A DNA stretch of 64,000 bases from Lewinella sp. 4G2 (lineage in GTDB: Bacteria > Bacteroidota > Bacteroidia > Chitinophagales > Saprospiraceae), in the NCBI RefSeq assembly GCF_001625015.1, contig NZ_LVWJ02000014.1, positions 2,108,001 to 2,172,000 on the forward strand, read 5' to 3'. The notes under the pieces were generated by a model. That model ran no database searches. It was not told the origin of the DNA and saw nothing but the letters and a program-made list of their open reading frames with translations. Below, in pieces: positions 56,816 to 64,000 of the stretch (its first letter is position 1; every line of letters starts with the position of its first letter). Both the position numbers and the translations under genes were made by a program.

Positions 56816-57892
56816 ATGGAAAATAACCAAGCTTCGGATGGAATTATTACCTTTCGAGACCTCGTCCATGAGGTGGCAGCCATTGGTGGATACCTTCTAC
56901 GAAAATGGTACGTGGTTCTCTTATTCGTAGTGGGTATTGCGAGTGTAATGGTTTACATCGCGGTAACTACACCATCTCCCTACATTGCTCAACTTACTTT
57001 CTCTGTAGCTGGTGCTGAATCCGAGGGATTTGCTGGTGGTGGAGTTTTGGCTCAGCTAGGTTTGGGGGGCACTCAATCTTCGTCCGGTTTGAACTTGGCG
57101 CGCCTACAAAAGATCGCTAAATCGAGAATCATCGTTAAGAGGTTACTCTTTACACAAGTAAGCATAGACGGGAAAGAAGATTTTATTGCTAATCACCTCA
57201 TTAATCTGTACGACCTTAGGAATACCAGTTGGAAGGATAATCCACAGCTGTCTACCTTTCAAGGATTTTCGGAAGTTTTGATCGAAGAAGATGACCTGCA
57301 GTCCAATATTGTACTTAAAAGCCTCGCGGCCTTGCTTACCAGCGTCGCCGACGGTGAACCTATGATTCTCTTTGTTTTTGATGAATTCACTGGGATCCAC
57401 CAAATTGAGGTTAGAACTCCGAGTCAGGAGCTTTCAGCCAGAATGGCCGAAATTGTTTACAGCGTGCTGGATGATTTTTACGTCGAAAACTCGATTGCTA
57501 AACAACAGGGAATTGTCGACCGTCTCCAGGAACGAACAGATAGCATTCAAACCTTGGTGATGCAAACTGAAGCTACCCTGGCATCCAGTAGGGACCGCGG
57601 CAATGACTTGGTCCTGCGCCGAAGTGAAGTGGGTTTAAAGCAGCTTGAGCGCCAATTGCAGATCAACACCGCTCAATACTTGGAGATTATTAAAAACCTG
57701 GAACTTGCACGGTATACACTCAACAACATCACCCCTTCCTTTCAAATCATTGATCTACCCATCTTTCCGTTAGGAAGGGATCGAACTAGTCCCGTCTTAT
57801 TTGGTGCCATTGGAGCAATAATTGGGCTAATCATATCTGTGACCTGTCTGGTGGTCGCCAGAGCTGTCCGGAATGCAATGAAAACGAGCTAG
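56816..57892 (+). CDS. Wzz-type chain-length determinant protein
   Basis: A 358-residue inner membrane protein with one transmembrane helix near each end (WYVVLLFVVGIASVMVYIAV at about 27-46 and VLFGAIGAIIGLIISVTCLVV at about 325-345). Between them is a periplasmic part with coiled coil (about 215-300). This is the Wzz/polysaccharide co-polymerase layout. No kinase domain is attached. It sets chain length together with Wzy, whose candidate lies two genes downstream. The 251-base gap before it holds only weak small hairpins. Confidence 0.88.
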   Translation: MENNQASDGIITFRDLVHEVAAIGGYLLRKWYVVLLFVVGIASVMVYIAVTTPSPYIAQLTFSVAGAESEGFAGGGVLAQLGLGGTQSSSGLNLARLQKIAKSRIIVKRLLFTQVSIDGKEDFIANHLINLYDLRNTSWKDNPQLSTFQGFSEVLIEEDDLQSNIVLKSLAALLTSVADGEPMILFVFDEFTGIHQIEVRTPSQELSARMAEIVYSVLDDFYVENSIAKQQGIVDRLQERTDSIQTLVMQTEATLASSRDRGNDLVLRRSEVGLKQLERQLQINTAQYLEIIKNLELARYTLNNITPSFQIIDLPIFPLGRDRTSPVLFGAIGAIIGLIISVTCLVVARAVRNAMKTS

Positions 57893-58690
57893 ATGAAGGT
57901 CCTTGGTGTCGAATTGCCTCTGACTCTAGTTAGGCGGCTACGTGCGCTCAAACAGTTGCGGTACACGGTAATGGATTTAGCCATACGGGCTGGCCTCAAG
58001 CGGGGTGGTAAAGAACACTATCAACCTTTCGTGGTGGTTAGTCGGTCCCGCACTGGGTCTACGCTAATTGATTACTCGCTGAGACTGCATCCAGAAGTAG
58101 AGATGGATGGCGAGATCCTTAATCGTCTGCTAGGCCGTAGGGAGGAACAAGTACTTCTGAACTATTTCTCCAATAAGCCCAGTAATGTGAAGGCCGCTGG
58201 CTTTAAGATTTTCTACTATCATCCACTAGATGGTAGCCCTGAATTTGTGTTCTCTCTTTTGCACGGAATGAAGAACTGCAAGTACATTCACTTGACCAGG
58301 GAGAATAAACTGGCGGTTCACCTTTCCAGGTCCGTGGTGGAGCAAACACAGGCATGGTCAACGAAAAAGGATACGCCACGGGTGATAGCGCCGCTAATTA
58401 CTGTTGATCCAGAAGCCTGCCAAGAAGATTTTGAGCGGACTCAGGTCTGGGAGAATAAGTTTAGAGAGGCTTTTGCCGACCGAGAGGTTTACCACATCAC
58501 TTACGAAGATCTGGTACAGGAGCCCGTGGCAGCACTGACAAGAATACAACGTTTCCTTGGGGTGACGCCCCTTCAGATTGCTCCGCCTACCAAGAAGCAG
58601 CAGCGGGGCTCGATTGCCTCCCGCATTGCGAATTACTCAGAGCTACAGGATCATTTTGCTAATACACAATGGGCAAATCTCTTTAAGTAG
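57893..58690 (+). CDS. Stf0/NodH-like sulfotransferase (second of three)
   Basis: A 265-residue protein with the 5'-phosphosulfate loop VVVSRSRTGSTLIDYSLR, FKIFYYH, and YIHLTRENKLAVHLSRSVVE followed by QTQAWS. This resembles Stf0/NodH sulfotransferases, which sulfate the 6-position of trehalose or chitooligosaccharide sugars. NKFREAFADREVYHITYEDL and RIQRFLGV complete the domain. The start ATG follows the stop of the Wzz gene directly, and its own stop is followed directly by the next start. Sugar acceptor unknown. Confidence 0.85.
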   Translation: MKVLGVELPLTLVRRLRALKQLRYTVMDLAIRAGLKRGGKEHYQPFVVVSRSRTGSTLIDYSLRLHPEVEMDGEILNRLLGRREEQVLLNYFSNKPSNVKAAGFKIFYYHPLDGSPEFVFSLLHGMKNCKYIHLTRENKLAVHLSRSVVEQTQAWSTKKDTPRVIAPLITVDPEACQEDFERTQVWENKFREAFADREVYHITYEDLVQEPVAALTRIQRFLGVTPLQIAPPTKKQQRGSIASRIANYSELQDHFANTQWANLFK

Positions 58691-60064
58691 GTGGGAAATA
58701 AGCTCTTACAGCCCATTGATATTTTGGTAGCTCCACTGGTCCTACTGGTGATCATCTTATTGGGAGCACTGATTGTTCAGCGCGACAGGAAGGCACTCGG
58801 TGCAAAATTCGTCCAGTTTTTCTGGATTGCATTAGCCGCTCGGCTGCTGGCCAGTATAACCCGGATTCTCATCACGGACTACATCGTCCCCTCGTGGGGA
58901 GTGGATACGAAGACTTACGTGTTATTCGCGGGTAGGATGGTAGAGCACTTTTTCGTAGACCCCACTACGACGCTGGAAATTATTCTAACCAGTTACGATG
59001 ACTATTCAGTAGCAGCCCAGCAATTAACGGGTCACTATTTCTGGGAAAATCTACGTACGTCCATCATCATCAGGATCGGATTTTTCCTGTATGCAATAAC
59101 TGCAGGGAGTTACCTGGGAATTAGTTTTCTCTGCACGTTCCTGGCGTTCATTGGCTCCTGGTTACTCTACAAGACTTTCTATCAAGTCTATCCGCAGTAT
59201 GGGAAAATAATGGCGATCGCCTGCCTGTTTTTACCAACGGTCGTTTTTTACAGTACTAATCTTTTCAAGGATCCGTTTTGCATTCTTGGATTGGGGCTCG
59301 CCTGTTACTATAGCTTTCAGATCCATCGGTTCGGTAGTTCAATAGTCGGATGGTCAATGTTGCTGTTTGGAATGGTTATCCTGGGTTTGATCAAAGCTTA
59401 TATTCTCTTTGCCTTTCTTCTGGCTTTCGGTGTTTACTGGTTCGCGGCGCTCGATGTACCGCTAAGGGCTGGCATCATGAAGAAGTTCGCAAAGACGGCT
59501 ATCATTGTATTAGGTCTACTTTTATTGATTGGAGGAGTTGTCGGGTTCCTGAATCTTGGGTTGGACCGATACAATCCGGCTTCAATAGCCCTCCGTTTGG
59601 AATACTTAATCTCGGGTAACCGTGGAGATGAAACTGGGTCAGGTTACGCCTTGCCGGTGATTAGTCTTACTCCGGCGGGCTTCTTTTACTTCCTCTTCTC
59701 CGCTTTCAACGTCTCTCTGTTTAGGCCGTACCCGTGGGAGGTCAATGGCGTCGGTCCATTGATTCTTTTCTTCGAATCTTTCCCTACGCTAATTGTCACC
59801 ACCCTGCTTTTATTACGTACTGCGGTGATCAATTTCTTCGTACAGATTTTTCGGGATCCAGTACTACTATTCTGTTTCACCTTCGCGTTCATATTTCTTA
59901 CCATTACTGGTGCTTTTTCTCCTACATTTGGTGCCTTGTGTCGTTACAAGATCCCTGGATTCCCCCTCTTTGTAATTGTTTTAGGGGTAGTAGCCGCCCG
60001 CTATTATGAAGCCGAAAAAAGGCAGCAGTCAAATCGGGCGCGAATTAACACCAATCCCACATGA
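58691..60064 (+). CDS. Multipass membrane protein, probable Wzy polymerase
   Basis: A 457-residue protein starting with GTG directly after the preceding TAG. About ten to twelve hydrophobic segments are visible, with a larger loop between the early helices (RMVEHFFVDPTTTLEIILTS) and another with NRGDETGSGYALPVIS. No family motif is diagnostic. The topology and the place between Wzz, sulfotransferases and glycosyltransferases suggest the polymerase of a Wzx/Wzy system, and no other candidate is present in the locus. It overlaps the next gene by four bases. Confidence 0.6.
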   Translation: MGNKLLQPIDILVAPLVLLVIILLGALIVQRDRKALGAKFVQFFWIALAARLLASITRILITDYIVPSWGVDTKTYVLFAGRMVEHFFVDPTTTLEIILTSYDDYSVAAQQLTGHYFWENLRTSIIIRIGFFLYAITAGSYLGISFLCTFLAFIGSWLLYKTFYQVYPQYGKIMAIACLFLPTVVFYSTNLFKDPFCILGLGLACYYSFQIHRFGSSIVGWSMLLFGMVILGLIKAYILFAFLLAFGVYWFAALDVPLRAGIMKKFAKTAIIVLGLLLLIGGVVGFLNLGLDRYNPASIALRLEYLISGNRGDETGSGYALPVISLTPAGFFYFLFSAFNVSLFRPYPWEVNGVGPLILFFESFPTLIVTTLLLLRTAVINFFVQIFRDPVLLFCFTFAFIFLTITGAFSPTFGALCRYKIPGFPLFVIVLGVVAARYYEAEKRQQSNRARINTNPT

Positions 60065-60867
60065 TCTTCTTCGTAGGCCCCCAAAAAGCAGGGACCAGCT
60101 GGGTAGACGCCTACCTACGCTGGCACGGCGGCGTCGCGCTGCCGGAAGATTTGAAGGAAACCATGTTTTTCGACAAGTTCTACGATAACGGCCTGCCCTG
60201 GTATGTAAAATTTTACACAAATGCCGAGCCCGACCATACACGGGTTGAGGTAGCCCCCACCTATTTTGCCAGCGCGGAAGCCCGCCAACGTATCAAGGAA
60301 TATGCGCCGAAAAGCTCCATCGTGGTGTCCGTTCGCGACCCGGCGAAGCGCACTTTCTCCAGTTACCTTCATGAGCAGCGCTATGGCTTCATTCCCGCCC
60401 ACGTTGGTTTCCGGAAAGCCGTAGAAGAGCAAAATTTGGAGGACGCCTCCCGGTACTACGAACACACGACCGCCTGGCAACAAGCATTTGGTGCCGAAAG
60501 GATTCACTTCCTTCACCTAACGTCCATGAAAGATCTGGATGACTACGCCCGCCAGATTTGCACCATCGCGGGGATAGAATTTAAACCGGTACCGGATGAA
60601 TTACGTGGGAGAGTCAACGAAGCCAGCGTGCCCCGGAGCTACGGCGTAGCTTCTTTAGTCTCCAAACTCAACCAGCTCAGCCGCAAGTTGGGCTTGCTAA
60701 AATTCCGCAAATGGCTAATCGGTCTTGGTCTGAAAAAGCTCATATATAGCGGAGGAGGAGACGGCCCCGCAAGTCTTTCTGTAGCCGATCGAGAGTGGCT
60801 TATGGAGCATTATCTGGGCGACGATTGGGCGCGCTTTCAACAAGAATTCCCGCATGGCCAGTCTTAA
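60061..60867 (+). CDS. Sulfotransferase of the heparan-sulfate type (third of three)
   Basis: A 268-residue protein starting MIFFVGPQKAGTSWVDAYLR. The QKAGTSW loop binds the 5'-phosphosulfate, and SSIVVSVRDPAKRTFSSYLH is the 3'-phosphate site with the usual R-x-P-x-x-R-x-x-S-x-Y pattern seen in heparan sulfate sulfotransferases. It differs clearly from the two other sulfotransferases of the locus. Base composition rises to G+C-rich again from this gene. It overlaps the preceding gene by four and the following gene by 14 bases. Confidence 0.88.
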   Translation: MIFFVGPQKAGTSWVDAYLRWHGGVALPEDLKETMFFDKFYDNGLPWYVKFYTNAEPDHTRVEVAPTYFASAEARQRIKEYAPKSSIVVSVRDPAKRTFSSYLHEQRYGFIPAHVGFRKAVEEQNLEDASRYYEHTTAWQQAFGAERIHFLHLTSMKDLDDYARQICTIAGIEFKPVPDELRGRVNEASVPRSYGVASLVSKLNQLSRKLGLLKFRKWLIGLGLKKLIYSGGGDGPASLSVADREWLMEHYLGDDWARFQQEFPHGQS

Positions 60868-62029
60868 ACGCGTACTCTACCTTACGCCCGTTTTGCTGGA
60901 TACCATGCCAAACGCCGGTATCCGAAAAAAGGTGTTCGGGCAACTGCAAGCCCTGCGTGCGCTCGGCTACGAGGCCCAGTTGTTATACCTCCATGGCGAC
61001 GGCCTGCTGTTGACCAACGGCGACGGGGAGGAAAAACAATTCACTCTACCCAAACAACGGCCGCTATTTAGGCAGTGGGGCTACTACGACCACGTCGCAA
61101 AATTAATAGGCAATTTGGCACGCTTCAGCCATGTTTATTTACGCTACCACGTCCCCACGCCGGCCTACCTGCGCTTCCTCAAAATGGTCGCAGCGATTGA
61201 GCACAATCCCTTCGTTTACTGCGAGGTGCCTACGTATCCCTACACCCGCGAGTTCAACGGGCTGAAGGGTAGGGCGTACCACTTCCTGGATAGCTACTAC
61301 GCCAACAAAGCGGGTCAATACTACGATGAAGTCATTTCTTTTTATCCCGCGAAATCCATTTTTGGTCATACGCCCATCTTGCTGGAAAATGCGCTCGCTC
61401 GTAGTATTATTGATGAGGGCGCTGCCGCGGGTCCCAGGGAGATGGGCAAGCAAACCGGACCACTCCGCATGATCGGATTGGCCGCCAACCTGGAACGTTT
61501 CCACGGGTACGATCGGGTAATCCGCGGGATGAAGGAATACCTCGACCACAAAACGGAAGACCAACGCGACGTCCACCTGACCATTATCTCCCAGGGGGAT
61601 GTGTTCGAAGAACTCAAAGTCCTGGCCAATGAATTTGGCCTTACCGAAAAGACCACTTTCCTTAGCCCCAGGGTAGGGAAGGACTTGTACGACATCATCC
61701 AAACCATGGATCTCGGGATTGGCACCATCGCCCGCTACCGCGTAGAACTATTCACGGATAGTTCCCTGAAGACTCGTGAGTACTGCGCCTTTGGCGTACC
61801 CCAACTCCTGTCTGCGGAAGACCGCTCATTTCCGAAAGAGCTTACCTTCGTCCGCTACATCCCCAACGACGATTCCCCAGTACCCGTCGGAGATTTGGTG
61901 AGCTGGTTAGAAGACCTCCACCAACAACCCAATTGGCAGGTTGCCCTGTACCGCCACGCGGATGAGCAATTGAGTTGGAAGGGACAAATGAGTAAAGCGT
62001 TTGCCGTTAGCCACACCGTGCCAACTTGA
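60854..62029 (+). CDS. Glycosyltransferase, GT-B fold (family 4-like)
   Basis: A 391-residue protein. The N-terminal half begins RVLYLTPVLLDTMPNAGIRK and KVFGQLQALRALGYEAQLLY. The C-terminal half has RMIGLAANLERFHGYDRVIR, LSPRVGKDLYDIIQTMDLGI and DSSLKTREYCAFGVPQLLS, where K-x-R-E-Y-x-A-x-G-x-P is a variant of the GT4 donor-binding motif. It is likely to add one sugar to the repeat unit. Its gene overlaps the sulfotransferase gene by 14 bases. Confidence 0.82.
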   Translation: MASLKRVLYLTPVLLDTMPNAGIRKKVFGQLQALRALGYEAQLLYLHGDGLLLTNGDGEEKQFTLPKQRPLFRQWGYYDHVAKLIGNLARFSHVYLRYHVPTPAYLRFLKMVAAIEHNPFVYCEVPTYPYTREFNGLKGRAYHFLDSYYANKAGQYYDEVISFYPAKSIFGHTPILLENALARSIIDEGAAAGPREMGKQTGPLRMIGLAANLERFHGYDRVIRGMKEYLDHKTEDQRDVHLTIISQGDVFEELKVLANEFGLTEKTTFLSPRVGKDLYDIIQTMDLGIGTIARYRVELFTDSSLKTREYCAFGVPQLLSAEDRSFPKELTFVRYIPNDDSPVPVGDLVSWLEDLHQQPNWQVALYRHADEQLSWKGQMSKAFAVSHTVPT

Positions 62030-62088
62030 TGCATTATCGAATAACTATTTTGAGGGATTTGGACGGAGAGACGCAAAATTGATTATTG

Positions 62089-63219
62089 GTGAGTAGACGA
62101 ATCGTTCTAGTAGGTAATACATCCTGGAGCATGTACAATTTTCGCATGCCGCTATTCAAGCTCCTGCGTGAGCACGATTATGAGGTGCACATCGTCGCTC
62201 CAGCCGATGAATTTGGCCAGCGGTTGGAAGAAACCGGCTTTACTTTTCACCCAATTAAGATTGATAACAAGGGTAGTAATCCGCTGGCTGATCTCACTAC
62301 TTTGAGAGCTTTTCGACAGATCTACCGGCGAATTTTGCCGGATATAGTCGTCCATTACACGATTAAACCCAACATCTACGGAACCCTCGCCGCTGCTCGT
62401 TTGGGTATCCCGAGTATAGCCATTACTACGGGGCTTGGGCAGATTTTTAATGAACGAAGCGTCAGGTCTCAGGTGGCTAAAAGCCTCTACAAATACGCTT
62501 TTCGTAAACCTGAAAGAGTTCTTTTTTTGAATGGTGACGACCGGGATATCTTTGTAACCAATAAAATCGTACCTAACGGTAGTATTACGAAGGTCTTAAG
62601 GGGGGAAGGAATCGATACGGCAAATTTTGTTAGAAAATCACCACTACCTACTGGGCAAAGGTCCTTTGTTTTAATCGGAAGGCTACTTTGGCCGAAGGGG
62701 GTAGGAGAATTCGTGGCTGCTGCTCGAACACTCAAAGCAAAGTATCCGGACGTAGCGTTCAATATTTTGGGCTTCGTCAATCCGCAAGACCCTACGAGCG
62801 TAAGTCTTGAGGACCTTGACCAATGGGAAGTCGAAGGAATAATCAACTACCTGGGTTCGACCGACGATGTTGCCAGTTTCATCGAAAAAACGACCTGCGT
62901 CGTTCTTCCTTCGTATTACCGGGAAGGCGTCCCGAGGACGTTGATGGAGGCAGCTAGCATGGCAACACCCATAATAACCACTGACAACGTTGGGTGCCGG
63001 GAAGTAGTGGATCACGGAGAAAATGGGCTATTGGTGCCAGTCAAAGATGCCGAAGCCTTGGCCAATGCTATGGAGCGCATCATACTGGCAAATCCGGAAG
63101 ATTTGTTGGCCATGGGCCGGGCCGGCCGCAAGCTGATGGAGGATCAATTTTCTATTGAAACCATCAATGGCGAACTCATTGAATTATTCGACTCGATACT
63201 GACGAAATCCGGCAGATAA
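62089..63219 (+). CDS. Glycosyltransferase family 4 (PglA/CapM-like)
   Basis: A protein of 376 residues from GTG 62089; TTG 62086 directly before is also possible. It begins RRIVLVGNTSWSMYNFRMPL and has HYTIKPNIYGTLAAARLGIP and ITTGLGQIFNE in the N-terminal domain. GRLLWPKGVGEFVAAARTL and the donor-binding PSYYREGVPRTLMEAASMAT (E-x-x-x-x-x-x-x-E) follow in the C-terminal domain. The early motifs resemble those transferring N-acetylgalactosamine or similar sugars to undecaprenyl-diphosphate-linked acceptors. It is the last glycosyltransferase of the visible locus. Confidence 0.9.
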   Translation: MSRRIVLVGNTSWSMYNFRMPLFKLLREHDYEVHIVAPADEFGQRLEETGFTFHPIKIDNKGSNPLADLTTLRAFRQIYRRILPDIVVHYTIKPNIYGTLAAARLGIPSIAITTGLGQIFNERSVRSQVAKSLYKYAFRKPERVLFLNGDDRDIFVTNKIVPNGSITKVLRGEGIDTANFVRKSPLPTGQRSFVLIGRLLWPKGVGEFVAAARTLKAKYPDVAFNILGFVNPQDPTSVSLEDLDQWEVEGIINYLGSTDDVASFIEKTTCVVLPSYYREGVPRTLMEAASMATPIITTDNVGCREVVDHGENGLLVPVKDAEALANAMERIILANPEDLLAMGRAGRKLMEDQFSIETINGELIELFDSILTKSGR

Positions 63220-63366
63220 TAAGCTGAGCACGATTTACGACCAATGGTTTCCTGGCCGTTCAAAACAAGTGCAAAGACAGACCGAACCAACCCAATCCGT
63301 ACTGCGATACTGATTGAGAGGATGGAAACAGCCATTTCCCTATCAATGTGGCACTAACCAACAGAC

Positions 63367-64000
63367 ATGCGTTGCTACCTATTTTTGGTCCTTCTGATTT
63401 CAGGCTTCGGGAGCTGTGCCAAACAAGTGATAGAAACAGCTCCGGCTAGTTCCATGGCAAGTAACGGTCAAGCTATTAGTATTCTTAGTGAAGCGCTGAC
63501 CTCCGCCGGGCTGGAGGTTGAAGTTGTTCGGTCGGATGAGCTGCGCGTTGCTGGGAAGGGCCTGGTTTTAGCCGTTGATGCCTCCTTGCCACCCAACGTA
63601 GCTTACCAGGTAAGTTCTCGGGGAGGCAATAGTATAGTTGTGAAAGCCCGCAATGAATCACTCCTGGCAGATGCCGCTTACGGATTACTCCGCGAATTAG
63701 GTTTCAAATATCTTCATCCTGCGCCGGGTTGGTCAATTGTTCCCAAGCTTAGTAGCCAAGACTTAAATGCTATCAACCTCACCGGTAGCAATGCCTTTCC
63801 CTACGCCAAAATCTTTAGTAGCCGTAGCATAAACGGCCTGCCAGCCTATGGTGAGTGGCTGCAACAGAATGGAGTTTACTCCATCACCAACGTGCAACTC
63901 GGACACTACGGAGTTACTTTCAACAAGCGCTACCGTGATCAGATTGAATCGAATCCTGAATGGAGGCCCATTGTCAATGGCCAGCGGATCAAGTACAACA
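63367..64000 (+). CDS. Lipoprotein, possibly DUF4838/hexosaminidase-like (3' partial)
   Basis: The frame begins at ATG 63367 and is open to the end of the window (211 codons). The N-terminus MRCYLFLVLLISGFGSC is a lipoprotein signal with Cys at residue 17 or so. Residues about 95-125 (NESLLADAAYGLLRELGF followed by KYLHPAPGWSI) resemble the beta-domain of GH20/alpha-glucuronidase-like proteins that precedes a catalytic barrel, as in DUF4838 proteins. The catalytic part is outside the window. It may be a surface glycosidase that edits the polymer or belong to a separate unit. Confidence 0.65.
   Translation, partial: MRCYLFLVLLISGFGSCAKQVIETAPASSMASNGQAISILSEALTSAGLEVEVVRSDELRVAGKGLVLAVDASLPPNVAYQVSSRGGNSIVVKARNESLLADAAYGLLRELGFKYLHPAPGWSIVPKLSSQDLNAINLTGSNAFPYAKIFSSRSINGLPAYGEWLQQNGVYSITNVQLGHYGVTFNKRYRDQIESNPEWRPIVNGQRIKYN

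Noticed and set aside
59320-59355. Stretch with GGTTCGGTAGTTCAATAG, resembling a tRNA T-arm
   Set aside because: It lies inside the membrane protein gene in frame, and no matching acceptor stem, D-arm or anticodon arm can be formed around it.

Overview
The window looks like chromosome from a member of the Bacteroidota, most likely a Saprospiraceae/Lewinella-type bacterium. This rests on SprB-type repeats, a type A sorting domain of the type IX secretion system (T9SS), TAnnTTTG-like promoter elements, an UpxY-type NusG paralogue heading a polysaccharide locus, and several families common in that phylum (DUF4173-like protein, ECF sigma factor with a membrane partner, SLBB export protein). The assignment is by family recognition, not by a search.

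Layout. Positions 1-18139 hold two giant secreted proteins. The first, open at its 5' end, has at least 19 complete SprB-like modules, an SdrD-B-like domain, eight Cys/Asn-Gly-Thr modules, a dockerin-like segment, a cohesin-like segment and a T9SS sorting domain. The second is a shorter relative that stops just after its dockerin-like segment. Positions 18409-31184 hold mainly housekeeping and envelope genes: a GH15 glucoamylase/trehalase-type enzyme, ApbE, a DMT exporter, an Omp85-family barrel, NAD kinase, an AT-hook/helix-hairpin-helix DNA-binding protein, a lipoprotein, an ECF sigma factor with a probable anti-sigma membrane protein, and ProB. Positions 31228-33831 are on the minus strand: a DUF4173-like membrane protein, a winged-helix regulator and a coupled membrane protein.

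From 33990 to at least 63219 every gene is on the plus strand and forms one large extracellular polysaccharide locus. It opens with UpxY. Sugar-nucleotide genes follow: UDP-GlcA epimerase, RfbB, RfbA, UDP-xylose synthase, and a TviB/WbpA-type dehydrogenase. Next come an SLBB export protein, glycosyltransferases, a NeuB-like/SpsF-like/YhcH cassette, and modification enzymes (three different sulfotransferases, a deacetylase, an SGNH hydrolase, a hexapeptide acyltransferase). A Wzx-type flippase, a Wzz-type protein and a probable Wzy polymerase complete a Wzx/Wzy-type system. An ABC transporter of exporter type also lies inside it. The presence of three sulfotransferases suggests a sulfated, probably acidic exopolysaccharide. 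The part from about 47.3 to 60.0 kb is visibly more A+T-rich than its flanks, as expected for an exchangeable specificity region.

Smaller structures: a 684-base higher-order repeat inside the SprB array; a duplicated 139-base intergenic element with 19-base inverted repeats between rfbB and rfbA; a dispersed motif CACCTGCGGCAGCGCC found at eight places on both strands; a terminator hairpin at 20405 with no gene before it on its strand; and a structured leader or small RNA candidate before the AT-hook gene. No tRNA, rRNA, CRISPR array or insertion sequence was recognised.
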